Made by a program: the position numbers and the translations under genes. The notes under the pieces were generated by a model. The model saw only the letters and a list, made by a program, of their open reading frames with translations, searched no databases and was not told the DNA's origin. A stretch of DNA of 64,000 bases from Candidatus Methanomethylophilaceae archaeon (GTDB lineage: Archaea > Thermoplasmatota > Thermoplasmata > Methanomassiliicoccales > Methanomethylophilaceae): NCBI GenBank assembly GCA_017461225.1, contig JAFTYV010000032.1:1-64000 (forward strand). Direction: 5' to 3'. Within the stretch, counting starts at the first letter, position 1, and each line of letters starts with the position of its first letter. Shown piece by piece: positions 31,324 to 40,294 of this stretch.

Positions 31324-34275
31324 ATGATAAAGCAGATCCGCGCCAATTATGATGCCAAGGCCATCGAGAAGGACATCCAGGCATACTGGAACTCCGAGAA
31401 CGCCTATGAGAAGACCAAGGAACTGAGGAAGGACGGCAAGAAGTTCTACTTCGTCGACGGACCCCCGTACACGACCGGGGCCATCCACCTCGGTACCGCG
31501 ATGAACAAGACCGTGAAGGACATCCTCGTCAGGTACTGGAGGATGAACGGTTACAACGTCCGCGACCAGCCCGGTTTCGACATGCACGGGCTCCCCATCG
31601 AGGTCAAGGTCGAGAAGAACATCGGTGTCCACTCCAAGAAGGACATCGAGGAGCTGGGTATCGACAAGTTCGTGACCACCTGCAAGGAGTTCGCACTCGG
31701 ACTCCACGCCGACATGACCGAGCAGTTCAAGCAGCTCGGCGTGTGGATGGACTGGGACAGACCCTACCAGACGATCAACCTCGACTACCTCGAGTCCGCC
31801 TGGTGGACCCTCCAGCGCGCATACGAGAAGGACCTCCTCAAACCCGCAAGCAGGGTCGTCACCTGGTGCCCCAGGTGCGAGACCGCGCTCGCGGAGGCGG
31901 AGATCGAGTACTGGGACGAGACGGACCCGTCCATCATGGTCAGGTTCCCCCTGGTCGACGGCGAGGGATCGCTCCTCATCTGGACCACCACGCCCTGGAC
32001 CCTCGCGGCCAACATGGCCGTCGCGGTCCACCCCGACTTCGACTACGCCAAGGTCAGGATGACCGGCCCCACCGGATCCGAGGTCGTCTACATCCTCGAG
32101 TCCCAGGCCGAGTACGTCCTCCAGAAGGGTGGATACGAGTCCTTCGAGGTCCTCGACAGGATGAAGGGTAAGGACATGGAGGGCATGGCCTACATCCCCC
32201 CGTTCGCACTCGAGGCGGCACCGCTCAACGACTGGACCCACAGGGTCCTCACCGCGGACTACGTCGAGAAGGACAACACCGGACTGGTCCACACCGCCCC
32301 CGGACACGGTCCCGACGACTACGAGACCGGCAAGAGGTACGGCATCGAGCCCTTCTGCCCCGTCGCGGAGAACGGAAGGTACACCGACGAGTTCCCCATG
32401 CTCGCGGGCAAGAAGGTCAAGACCGTGGCCGACGACATCATCAAGGACCTCTCCGCCAGGGGCCTGATGTTCAACACCAGCAAGATCAAGCACAGGTACG
32501 GTCACTGCTGGAGATGCAAGTCCCCCATCATCTACAGGAACACGAGGCAGTGGTTCGTGACCGTCCCCGACTGCAAGGACCAGATGCTCGAAGAGATCGA
32601 CCGCGCGAAGTGGGTCCCCGACTGGGCCGGCGCATCCAGGGAGAAGAACTGGGTCGAGGGCGCCAGGGACTGGTGCATCTCCCGTCAGAGGTACTGGGGG
32701 ATCCCCATGCCCGTGTGGGAGTGCGAGTGCGGATCCAGGAAGGTCGTCGGACAGTACAGGGAGCTCGAGGAGGGCGAGGGGTACACAGAGGGCATGGACA
32801 CACACAGGCCCTGGATCGACGGCGTCACGTTCACCTGCCCCGACTGCGGCAAGACCATGCACAGGGTCCCCGACGTCCTCGACGTCTGGTTCGACTCCGG
32901 AGTGGCCGCATGGGCGTCCCTCGGATACCCCCACAGGACCGAGGAGTTCGAGAAGTGGTGGCCCTGCGACTTCATCGTCGAGGCCCACGACCAGACCCGC
33001 GGATGGTTCTACTCCCAGCTCGGCGCAGGTGTCATATCCTTCGACCGCGCACCCTACGACGAGGTCATGATGCACGGATGGGTGCTCGACCCGAAGGGAC
33101 AGAAGATGTCCAAGTCCCTCGGAAACGTCATCGAGCCCCTGGAGCTCATCGACCAGGTCGGTGCGGACTCCCTCAGGTACTACCTGATCAAGTCCAACGC
33201 ACCCTGGGAGGACACCGCGTTCCAGAAGGACGGACCCAAAAACGCCAGGAAGGTCCTCAACACATACTGGAACGTCGTCAACTTCACGTCCACGTACATG
33301 CTGATCGACGGATACGACCCGGACAAGGTCACACTCGCCGACGTGTCCGCCAACCTCCGTGACGAGGACCGCTGGATGATATCCAGGACCGAGAAGATGA
33401 AGAGGGCCGCCACCGAGTACCTCGAGACCAGGGAGCTCCACAAGCTCGCCAGGATGCTGGAGGACTACATCATGGAGGACCTCTCCAGGTGGTACGTGTG
33501 CCTCGTCAGGGACAGGTCCTGGTCCGAGGACAGCGACATGGCCGCGGACAAGAACGCATCCTACTTCACGCTGCACTACGCCATCATGAACACCGCGCTC
33601 GTCCTGGCCCCCATCGCACCCCACATCGCGGAGGAGGTCTACCAGCACATGGGCGGCAAGCTCCTGTCCGTCCACATGGAGGACTGGCCGTCCTACGACG
33701 AGTCGCTCATCGACGAGGAGGTCGAGCACAGCACCTCGCTCATCCAGAACATCGTGGACATCATCGCGGCCGAGAGGGCCAAGATGGGCTCCAAGCTCAG
33801 GTGGCCCCTCCTGCAGGTCTTCGTCCGCGGCAACGACTCCGGTGTGAACAAGGCGGTCAAGACCTTCGACGAGGTCCTCTGCGCACAGGGGAACATCAAG
33901 AAGGTCGTCTACCTCGGAAAGGACGAGATCCCCTCCGTGGAGAACGAGATCGAACCCGTGGAGTTCCTCGAGGGGACACTGTTCATCGACTTCAACGTGA
34001 CACCCGAGATCGAGGCGGAGGGTTACGCCAGGGAGCTCATCAGGAGGATCCAGCAGATGCGCAAGGAGCTCAAGCTCAACGTCGAGCAGTACGTGCGCTG
34101 CGAGGTCTCCGCAGAGGAGTACCTCATCGGCCTCTTCGAGACCTGGTGCGACCACATCGCCGGCGAGGTCAGGGCGAGGGAGCTCGTGTTCGTCGCGGAA
34201 CCCGCCGGATCGGCCGTCAAGACATGGGACGTCACCGGAAAGGACATCACCATCGGAATCACCCCCATGGAGTGA
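31324..34275 (+). CDS. ileS: Isoleucyl-tRNA synthetase
   Basis: A 983-residue class I synthetase. The HIGH-like motif is AIHLGT (about residue 55), WCPRCETAL is the zinc site near residue 180, the editing domain spans about 190-390, and GQKMSKSLGN (about 593) is the KMSKS loop. The C-terminal anticodon-binding region is complete. ATG 31324 has a GGGACGAG ribosome binding site; the frame open to 31063 overlaps the LytTR gene and is not used. A GGGGC-GTAA-GCCCC terminator follows. Confidence 0.96.
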   Translation: MIKQIRANYDAKAIEKDIQAYWNSENAYEKTKELRKDGKKFYFVDGPPYTTGAIHLGTAMNKTVKDILVRYWRMNGYNVRDQPGFDMHGLPIEVKVEKNIGVHSKKDIEELGIDKFVTTCKEFALGLHADMTEQFKQLGVWMDWDRPYQTINLDYLESAWWTLQRAYEKDLLKPASRVVTWCPRCETALAEAEIEYWDETDPSIMVRFPLVDGEGSLLIWTTTPWTLAANMAVAVHPDFDYAKVRMTGPTGSEVVYILESQAEYVLQKGGYESFEVLDRMKGKDMEGMAYIPPFALEAAPLNDWTHRVLTADYVEKDNTGLVHTAPGHGPDDYETGKRYGIEPFCPVAENGRYTDEFPMLAGKKVKTVADDIIKDLSARGLMFNTSKIKHRYGHCWRCKSPIIYRNTRQWFVTVPDCKDQMLEEIDRAKWVPDWAGASREKNWVEGARDWCISRQRYWGIPMPVWECECGSRKVVGQYRELEEGEGYTEGMDTHRPWIDGVTFTCPDCGKTMHRVPDVLDVWFDSGVAAWASLGYPHRTEEFEKWWPCDFIVEAHDQTRGWFYSQLGAGVISFDRAPYDEVMMHGWVLDPKGQKMSKSLGNVIEPLELIDQVGADSLRYYLIKSNAPWEDTAFQKDGPKNARKVLNTYWNVVNFTSTYMLIDGYDPDKVTLADVSANLRDEDRWMISRTEKMKRAATEYLETRELHKLARMLEDYIMEDLSRWYVCLVRDRSWSEDSDMAADKNASYFTLHYAIMNTALVLAPIAPHIAEEVYQHMGGKLLSVHMEDWPSYDESLIDEEVEHSTSLIQNIVDIIAAERAKMGSKLRWPLLQVFVRGNDSGVNKAVKTFDEVLCAQGNIKKVVYLGKDEIPSVENEIEPVEFLEGTLFIDFNVTPEIEAEGYARELIRRIQQMRKELKLNVEQYVRCEVSAEEYLIGLFETWCDHIAGEVRARELVFVAEPAGSAVKTWDVTGKDITIGITPME

Positions 34276-34284
34276 TCGGAAACA

Positions 34285-34315
34285 GGGGCGTAAGCCCCAT
34301 CTTCCCTTTTCTCAC
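34285..34315 (+). terminator. Terminator of ileS
   Basis: GGGGC (34285-34289) and GCCCC (34294-34298) form a short stem with a GTAA loop, followed by a pyrimidine-rich stretch ending CCCTTTTCTC. Confidence 0.6.
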
Positions 34316-34362
34316 AACCACCGTCCGAAAGACGGTTATCGGAGTCGGGGCATCAACCGTCC

Positions 34363-34908
34363 ATGACCCTGGAAGCGGTGATGACCGCACGCGGATCCGA
34401 ACACCTCGACACCGTCCTGGAACTCTACAGGGGATCGTTCCCGGAGATGGAGCGCATGTCGGAGGACACCCTCCTGGACCTCGCCGAGACGGACGGGGTG
34501 GAGTTCACATCGTACCTCGGTGACGGTACCCTTAGGGGGATGACGTACACCATAGAAGGGCCCGGGATCCTGTACCTGGTATACCTCGCCGTGGACCCGG
34601 GATCGAGGTCCATGGGTCACGGATCCGCCATACTGTCGTCGCTGCGCGGAAGGTACCCGGACAGCGTCATCGTACTGAACGTCGAACCGCTGGATCCGGG
34701 ATCCGAGAACGTAGGACAGCGTATCCGCAGGATGGACTTCTACATAGGGAACGGTTTCCACGACACCGGATACGTCCTGGGTGACGACGCCCAGGAGTTC
34801 ACGGTGGTCGCCTCGGGGGAGGGTTTCTCCCCCGATGCGTACCTGGATGTTGTCGGCAGGCTCATGCCGGAGTTCGGTCCGGCATGGATACGCCCCGCCG
34901 GAGAATGA
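34363..34908 (+). CDS. GNAT-family N-acetyltransferase
   Basis: A 181-residue acyl-CoA-dependent acetyltransferase. The acetyl-CoA pyrophosphate loop reads VDPGSRSMGHGSAIL (about 77-91), preceded by the beta-4 strand LYLVYLAV and followed by MDFYIGNGFHDTGYVL, the usual beta-6/7 region. The substrate cannot be inferred. An in-frame ATG six codons later is possible. It is convergent with the dehydratase small-subunit gene, four bases away. Confidence 0.78.
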   Translation: MTLEAVMTARGSEHLDTVLELYRGSFPEMERMSEDTLLDLAETDGVEFTSYLGDGTLRGMTYTIEGPGILYLVYLAVDPGSRSMGHGSAILSSLRGRYPDSVIVLNVEPLDPGSENVGQRIRRMDFYIGNGFHDTGYVLGDDAQEFTVVASGEGFSPDAYLDVVGRLMPEFGPAWIRPAGE

Positions 34909-34912
34909 TGGG

Positions 34913-35686
34913 TCAGCCGAGGAGGGTCCCGAGCACCCTGCCGGTGCCCTTGACGGTGTCCCTGTCCGAGACCGCGTCGACGGGGACCCACTCGAACCCC
35001 TCGTTCTCGTCGTTGAGGACGGGTTCCGCTCCGGAGACCCTGTACAGGAACGGGAACACCTTCCACAGGGTCGTCCCCTCCCTCACGTAGACGGGGTCCA
35101 TGGTCCCGTCGGGGGAACCGACCTCTATGCCCGTCTCCTCCATGATCTCCCTGCGGGATGCGTCGACGGGTGCCTCGCCGTCCTCGATCTTCCCCGAGAC
35201 GAGGGACCATACGCCGGGGAACGACCTGGATGTCGCGGGGCGGCTGAGCATCAGGACGCGGCCGTTGTCCACCAATGCGGATGAGACCGCCTCGCGGAGC
35301 TCCACGCCCTCCACCTCGACGGTGCCGGTGTCCGCATCCACGGACACGATGTCCCCATCCTCGAAGACGTCCACGGTCGGGATGAGGTCGACCATCGGGA
35401 TCGACGATATCACCGCACCAGTGGCCACGATGGTCTCCGCGGACTCGTTTATGACCGCCACGGGCTGCCTCCCGTGGACCATCAGGTCGTACATGACGAA
35501 GGAACCGACGGTGCTGCCCTTGCCCTTGGGGAACACCAGCACCTTTCCGGCTACGTTGCCGCCGTTCCCGACGCGTATCTCACCGGTGGAACCGTCCACA
35601 CCGCCGAGGAAGCTGAGGGGTTCGTCGAGCTTCACGACCTCTCCCCTCGCACTGCCGGGCGATATGCAGCGTCCGTTGAGTATCAC
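34913..35686 (-). CDS. Phosphomevalonate dehydratase small subunit fused to a Nudix hydrolase domain
   Basis: A 257-residue fusion. Residues 1-130 are the swivel (DUF126, aconitase-X small) domain: MILNGRCISPGSARGEV, FPKGKGSTVGSF (about 52-63) and SIPMVDLIP. Residues 132-257 are a Nudix domain with a perfect Nudix box from Gly165 to Ile187 (pattern GX5EX7REUXEEXGU; REIMEETGI visible). It starts with GTG inside the stop of the catalytic subunit (GTGA). The dehydratase makes trans-anhydromevalonate 5-phosphate in the archaeal mevalonate route. Known small subunits are about 130 residues, so the Nudix part is an addition. What it hydrolyses, a side product, a nucleotide or an isoprenoid diphosphate, is open. 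Confidence 0.82.
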   Translation of the reverse strand: MILNGRCISPGSARGEVVKLDEPLSFLGGVDGSTGEIRVGNGGNVAGKVLVFPKGKGSTVGSFVMYDLMVHGRQPVAVINESAETIVATGAVISSIPMVDLIPTVDVFEDGDIVSVDADTGTVEVEGVELREAVSSALVDNGRVLMLSRPATSRSFPGVWSLVSGKIEDGEAPVDASRREIMEETGIEVGSPDGTMDPVYVREGTTLWKVFPFLYRVSGAEPVLNDENEGFEWVPVDAVSDRDTVKGTGRVLGTLLG

Positions 35687-36858
35687 ATGACCACCTCCAT
35701 GAGCTTGGCGATGTCCCTGCACATGGCCTTCTGCGAGCACAGGGTGGGGAGGTAGTTGCCGGCCTTGGCGGAATTGGTGCCGGTCCTCTCGAAGGTGCCC
35801 TCGATGGGTGCCACGACCATGCAGGTGTCCGCGAGGACGGGTCCGAACTCCTCCATGATCCTGACGTCCTCGGGGCACTGGTCCCTGACCTCCGCGGATG
35901 TGCAGAACCAGATCTCCACATCCCTGTTCACCTTCCTCTTGCCCTTGAGGAACGATGCGATCTGGTGCATCTCCTTGACGGTGAGATGGGGGCACCCAAT
36001 CGCTATGAGCTGGACGTCGTCCGTCCTGTTCAGCTTGTCGTAGGCCGCCTCGAGCTCCGCGGGACCTATGTGGATCGTCTCCAGTTCCGACACGTCGTGA
36101 CTCCCGGCCTCGGGGGTCACGCCCTCGGCGTGGTAGAGTGCGACGGAACCGGATGCGGCCATCGCCGCGGAGAGGGTCTTTGCCTCCTCCACCTCCGGGG
36201 ATATGCCCCTGAAGTAGGGCACACCGCCGCCTATCGCCATCCCGACCGCCTGGCCGAGGAGGGAGTACGAGAACACGGAACCGTCTATCTCGGCATCGAT
36301 TACCACGGTCGGCCTCCTGTTCTCATCCAGATGGAGGCCGTAGTTGGCGGTCTTCCCGAGGATCGCGGCCGCCAGGGCACCGGGTCCACCCTCCCTGTTG
36401 GTCCTGGCCCCGATGTAGGAGTTGACGAACGACAGGGCGGACGACTCCGCCCATGCAACATGGTCCCCGAAGGAGGGGACGTTGGGCCCGATGTACGGTG
36501 TGCAGGAACAGGTGGTCCTGATCCCCATGCGGCCGTACAGGTCAATGATCCTGAGCTGCTTCTCGGCGAACTCCTCGGGGATGTGCATCTCCCTCCAACG
36601 GGTCCTGTCCATCCCCACGGGGTTGAGCGTGGACGGCACCGTGACCGTGGCGCCTCCCGCCACCATGTCCTCCAGATACTTCAGGCCCCCGTCGCCGATC
36701 GTCTTGTACGATGCGCCCGACAGGTGGGCGGATGTGATGTCTATCAGGTCCTCCGCACCGTATATCTTCCCGAGTGCGGTGACCAGTTCCATCGCCTTCT
36801 GTCTGCCCTCGCCCTCCTCACCGTGGAGGATGGCCTCTTCTGATCTGGTAAGGTCCAT
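35683..36858 (-). CDS. Phosphomevalonate dehydratase large subunit (aconitase X catalytic)
   Basis: A 391-residue iron-sulphur dehydratase of the archaeal mevalonate pathway. Aconitase-X features: LTRSEEAILHGEEGEG at the start, TTCSCTPYIG (about 133-142) with cluster cysteines, SYIGARTNREGG (about 166), and further cysteines in AIGCPHLT (about 290) and WFCTSAEVRDQC. It makes anhydromevalonate phosphate for archaeal lipid synthesis. It overlaps the small subunit by four bases. A TATA-like TTTCTATATCG about 25 bases upstream suggests a leaderless transcript. Confidence 0.9.
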   Translation of the reverse strand: MDLTRSEEAILHGEEGEGRQKAMELVTALGKIYGAEDLIDITSAHLSGASYKTIGDGGLKYLEDMVAGGATVTVPSTLNPVGMDRTRWREMHIPEEFAEKQLRIIDLYGRMGIRTTCSCTPYIGPNVPSFGDHVAWAESSALSFVNSYIGARTNREGGPGALAAAILGKTANYGLHLDENRRPTVVIDAEIDGSVFSYSLLGQAVGMAIGGGVPYFRGISPEVEEAKTLSAAMAASGSVALYHAEGVTPEAGSHDVSELETIHIGPAELEAAYDKLNRTDDVQLIAIGCPHLTVKEMHQIASFLKGKRKVNRDVEIWFCTSAEVRDQCPEDVRIMEEFGPVLADTCMVVAPIEGTFERTGTNSAKAGNYLPTLCSQKAMCRDIAKLMEVVM

Positions 36859-36952
36859 GGACGTGCATGGTCGGGGGCGATATAGAAATGTCGGGTGCGC
36901 CCTCCGGATACGGGAAGGTGGGCCCGGCCGTCGGACCGGACCCGTTTCGTGA

Positions 36953-37099
36953 TCATATCCCCTTGATCTGGATCATGGACCTGAGGCAGAAGGGGATCTT
37001 CTCGCTGTTCGCCTTGTGGAACTCCACACACTCCATGCAGCTGCCGTGTCTGGGGCAGTCCGTCTTGGGGCATGTGCAGTTGGGGTTGAGGTCCGCCAT
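36953..37099 (-). CDS. Small Cys-rich protein (DUF6485-like)
   Basis: A 48-residue protein, shorter than most ORF-calling limits. Cysteines are spaced CTCPKTDCPRHGSCMEC, then a final Cys in PFCLR, as in DUF6485 proteins, presumably metal-binding. Its start codon lies in one arm of a ten-base perfect inverted repeat (37096-37120). ybaK lies 29 bases upstream on the same strand. Function unknown. Confidence 0.7.
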   Translation of the reverse strand: MADLNPNCTCPKTDCPRHGSCMECVEFHKANSEKIPFCLRSMIQIKGI

Positions 37100-37120
37100 G
37101 GGGCGTGCATCGCCCCATGG
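37096..37120 (-). promoter_or_regulatory. Hairpin covering the start codon of the DUF6485-like gene
   Basis: CCATGGGGCG (37096-37105) and CGCCCCATGG (37111-37120) pair perfectly around a five-base loop. The ATG at 37099-37097 is inside the downstream arm. It could occlude initiation or, alternatively, mark the end of the ybaK transcript. Confidence 0.5.
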
Positions 37121-37128
37121 GTATAGAA

Positions 37129-37602
37129 TCACATTGGTCTGGACACGTCCGCGAACGAGAACTCCATCATCCCCGGCAGGTCCGACACCGCGACCTCCAG
37201 CTGGTACCCTATCCTCCCCGCGCTGAAGTAGATCCTGTCGAGTGCCTCGGCGCTGGAGTCGACGGTGATCCTCATCGGACGCTTCAGGCACAGGGGCGAG
37301 CACCCGCCGTGCACGTAACCCGCCAGCTTGGGGAGCTCGTCCTGCCTCAGCATGGACACGGACTTCTCGCCGACGGAGGCGGCGGCCTTCTTCAGGTCCA
37401 GTCCACCGGTCACCGGGACCAGGAACACGTAGTAGTTGCGGGGGCTCCCAACCATGACGAGCGTCTTGAACACCTCGCGGGGATCCTCCCCGGTCGCGGT
37501 CGCGACCTCCATCCCGCCGAGCGCCTCCTCGCCGTAGTAGTGGACCCTGTACGGGATCCCGAGCCTGTCCAGATGCCTCATGGGGTTGGTCTTGACGTCC
37601 AT
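37129..37602 (-). CDS. ybaK: YbaK/EbsC-type aminoacyl-tRNA deacylase
   Basis: A 157-residue trans-editing enzyme that hydrolyses Cys-tRNA(Pro) or related mischarged tRNAs. Conserved: VFKTLVMVG (about 45-53, catalytic Lys), YYVFLVPVTGGLDLKKAA, and YVHGGCSPLCLKRPM (about 96-110) with the GxxxP loop. Start MDVKTNPMRHLDRLGIPY is typical. Upstream extension to 37740 overlaps the divergent ArsD-like gene and is not used. Confidence 0.9.
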   Translation of the reverse strand: MDVKTNPMRHLDRLGIPYRVHYYGEEALGGMEVATATGEDPREVFKTLVMVGSPRNYYVFLVPVTGGLDLKKAAASVGEKSVSMLRQDELPKLAGYVHGGCSPLCLKRPMRITVDSSAEALDRIYFSAGRIGYQLEVAVSDLPGMMEFSFADVSRPM

Positions 37603-37723
37603 GGGGGCGTCTCCTGCACACGTGTATTTCAAGGTTGTGTGGAGACGGTGCGCCTGTTGACGGAAACACCGCGGGATACCATCCGTGTGGAGGGTTCTTG
37701 TAACTACAGGGCGAGACGGGTGC

Positions 37724-38092
37724 ATGAACTCCAAACTCACCGTCTACGAGGCACCGGGTTCCACCGGGCAGAGGAACGACGACGCAGCGAGGTTCCACTC
37801 CTCCGTCGAGAGGCTGGCGGAGGCCGGCATCGATGTGAGGTGCATCACGTGCAGACGCCCCTCGGACATGGACACCCGCGGGGAGGCGTGGGAGACGCTG
37901 TCCTCGGAGGGACTCGGATCGCTGCCCCTCGCAGAGTACGACGGCGTGCTGATATCCTCCGGACGCTACCCCTCCGACCAGGAGCTGGCGGACTTCCTGA
38001 GCCCTCCCGACGGGACCCTGTCCGTGGACAGTTCCAAACCGTACCCCATGGGCAACAACTCCGAGCAGAGCTGCCACATGTCACCCAGATGA
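37724..38092 (+). CDS. ArsD-family protein lacking the metal-binding cysteine pair
   Basis: A 122-residue thioredoxin-fold protein. KLTVYEAPGSTGQRND aligns with the ArsD start 'KLTVFDPxxCCSTGVCG', and LPLAEYDGVLISSGRYPSDQELADFL matches the ArsD C-terminal 'LPLILVDGxxVxxGRYPSxEELxxWL'. ArsD delivers arsenite to ArsA and represses ars operons. Here the vicinal cysteines and following Cys are absent, and no arsA, arsB or arsR is nearby, so an arsenic role is doubtful. hypF follows 35 bases downstream. Confidence 0.65.
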   Translation: MNSKLTVYEAPGSTGQRNDDAARFHSSVERLAEAGIDVRCITCRRPSDMDTRGEAWETLSSEGLGSLPLAEYDGVLISSGRYPSDQELADFLSPPDGTLSVDSSKPYPMGNNSEQSCHMSPR

Positions 38093-38127
38093 AGCCCCTT
38101 ATCTACTGATACCCCCATCCCCCCGGC

Positions 38128-40293
38128 ATGAGGATAACCATCAGGGGGACCGTCCAGGGGGTCGGCTTCAGACCCGCGGTGTACCGTGCGGCCATGGCCG
38201 CGGGTGCATCCGGCGGCGTCTGGAACGAGGGTTCGGACGTGGTCATCGACACGGACGGGCCCGACGGGCTCCTGGACGCCCTGATGTCCGACCTGCCGCC
38301 GCTGGCGCACGTGGACTCCGTGGAACGCATCGAGTGCCCGTACACCGGCCCTCCTGGGTTCGCCATCCGCGGCTCCACGGACGGGGGCGACGGGGCGTCG
38401 ATCCCCGCGGACAGCGCAGTCTGCGACAGGTGCGTGTCCGAGATCATGTCCCCCGGCAGACGTCACGGGTACCCGTTCACCACGTGCACGGACTGCGGGC
38501 CCCGCTACACCCTCCTGAGGGGGATGCCGTACGACAGGGTGCGCACGTCCATGGACGCGTTCCCCCCATGTCCGGAATGCGGGTCCGAGTACTCCGACCC
38601 GTCCGACAGGAGGTTCCACCACCAGACCGTGTGCTGTCCGTCCTGCGGACCCCGCTACACCCTCCTGGACGGATCCGGAGAGGTCATCGGCGGCGATCCG
38701 ATACCGACCCTCGCCCGCATACTGGATTCCGGGGGGATCGCGGTCCTGAAGGGGTGGGGAGGGATGCACATATGCTGCATCCCGGACCGTCTCGGACATC
38801 TGCGCGAGTGGTACGGGCGCAGGGAGAAGCCGTTCGCCCTGATGGTACGCGACATCGACGCGGTTCGCAGGTACGCGGACCCCACGGATTCGGAGGTCGC
38901 CGAGCTCCTGTCCCCGCGCAGGCCCATAGTCCTGCTGGGGAAGGTACCGTCCGGGATCACGGAACTCGCATCCCCCGGCCTGGACAACATAGGGGTGTTC
39001 CTGCCCTACACCGGCATGCACCACATGCTGTTCTCCGAGATGGACTGCGACGCACTGGTCATGACGTCCGCCAATGTCCCCGGGGAGCCCATGGTCACGG
39101 ACAACGTCCGCGCACTGGAACTCGGTGCGGACGCGTACCTCCTGCATGACCAGCCCATCCTGAACCGCGCCGATGACAGCGTCGTCAGGATGCTGGACGA
39201 CAGGACCCAGTTCATCAGGAGGTCCCGCGGGTACGTGCCGTTCCACATCCCGACCGGCATGGACGGCGACGCCGTCGCACTGGGGGCCCAGGAGAACCTG
39301 ACCGGGGCGGTGGCATCCGACAGCAGGATATGGCCGACGCAGCACATCGGGAACGGTGAGAGGATCGGCGTACCCGAGTACCTGGAGGAGGCGGTCCGCC
39401 TGCAGATGGACCTGGTCCGCTGCGAACCCTCCGTGGTGGCGATGGACCTGCACCCGGGGTACTCCAACAGGTCGATCGGCAGGAGGATCGCGGAGGAGCA
39501 CGGCGCGGAGATGGTCGAGGTGCAGCACCACTGGGCGCACGCGGCGGCACTCATGACCGACAACGGGGTCGACGGATGCGTCGCGCTCACACTGGACGGC
39601 ACCGGTCACGGCGACGACGGGACCGCGTGGGGCGGGGAGGTCCTGTCCGCGGACCTCGACGGCTACAGACGCGTCGCACACCTCCAGGGCATCCCGCTGC
39701 TGGGGTCCGAGCGCGCCCTCCACGACCTGAGGAGACTCGGTTTCGCCGTCGACACCATGAACGGTGTGGAGAACCACGACTTCACCGACAGGGATGCATC
39801 CGTGATGTCCAAGCTCATGGGCAGGAGCGTGACGTCCTCGTCCTTCGGAAGGCTCCTGGACACCCTGTCCTACAAACTGGGGGTCTGCTCCGAGCGCTCG
39901 TACGACGGGGAACCCGCGATGAAACTGGAACCCCTCCTCGCGCGCGGATCGCTCATCGACGGGTTCGAGGCCCGCACCGTGGACGGGACGGTCATGACGG
40001 CGGAGCTGTTCTCCCGGATCGAGCCGGGGATGGACCCGGCGGATGTCGCCTACTCGGTCGTATATAACGTGATGGGTGAGCTCGTGGCATCGGCGGTGGG
40101 GGAGGCCGACCGCAGCGGTCTGGAACGCATCGGAATCACCGGTGGCGTGTCCTACAACGGGACCGTCTCCCGGATGTTCAGGGATATGGTTTTATCATCC
40201 GACCATGTACCGTTGCTCCACAGGGACGTGCCCAACGGCGACGGCGGAATCTCCGTCGGCCAGGTGGCGATCGCCCTAAGGAGAATCGCCTGA
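38128..40293 (+). CDS. hypF: Carbamoyltransferase HypF
   Basis: A 721-residue enzyme making the thiocarbamate precursor of the hydrogenase cyanide ligands. Domains in order: acylphosphatase (1-90, TVQGVGFRPAVYR), two zinc fingers (CDRCVSE...TTCTDCGPRYTLL and CPECGSE...VCCPSCGPRYTLL, about 98-185), YrdC-like (about 200-380), Kae1-like carbamoyltransferase (about 385-721, with QHHWAHAAA and LDGTGHGDDG). All elements are present. hypC and hypE are not in the window. It is followed by the PGM-like gene after one base and cobT after that. Confidence 0.96.
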   Translation: MRITIRGTVQGVGFRPAVYRAAMAAGASGGVWNEGSDVVIDTDGPDGLLDALMSDLPPLAHVDSVERIECPYTGPPGFAIRGSTDGGDGASIPADSAVCDRCVSEIMSPGRRHGYPFTTCTDCGPRYTLLRGMPYDRVRTSMDAFPPCPECGSEYSDPSDRRFHHQTVCCPSCGPRYTLLDGSGEVIGGDPIPTLARILDSGGIAVLKGWGGMHICCIPDRLGHLREWYGRREKPFALMVRDIDAVRRYADPTDSEVAELLSPRRPIVLLGKVPSGITELASPGLDNIGVFLPYTGMHHMLFSEMDCDALVMTSANVPGEPMVTDNVRALELGADAYLLHDQPILNRADDSVVRMLDDRTQFIRRSRGYVPFHIPTGMDGDAVALGAQENLTGAVASDSRIWPTQHIGNGERIGVPEYLEEAVRLQMDLVRCEPSVVAMDLHPGYSNRSIGRRIAEEHGAEMVEVQHHWAHAAALMTDNGVDGCVALTLDGTGHGDDGTAWGGEVLSADLDGYRRVAHLQGIPLLGSERALHDLRRLGFAVDTMNGVENHDFTDRDASVMSKLMGRSVTSSSFGRLLDTLSYKLGVCSERSYDGEPAMKLEPLLARGSLIDGFEARTVDGTVMTAELFSRIEPGMDPADVAYSVVYNVMGELVASAVGEADRSGLERIGITGGVSYNGTVSRMFRDMVLSSDHVPLLHRDVPNGDGGISVGQVAIALRRIA

Positions 40294-40294
40294 C

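Noticed and set aside
31261-34155. A 964-codon open frame antisense to ileS
   Set aside because: It mirrors the ileS codon pattern, is rich in His, Val, Asp and Leu with no domain, and lies wholly on the opposite strand of a certain gene.
35100-35690. A plus-strand frame across the dehydratase small-subunit/Nudix gene
   Set aside because: Ser/Thr/Pro-rich antisense shadow; the minus-strand frame has two clear domains.
37966-39777. A 603-codon minus-strand frame across hypF
   Set aside because: Antisense shadow of a complete hypF; composition is biased and no family is recognisable.
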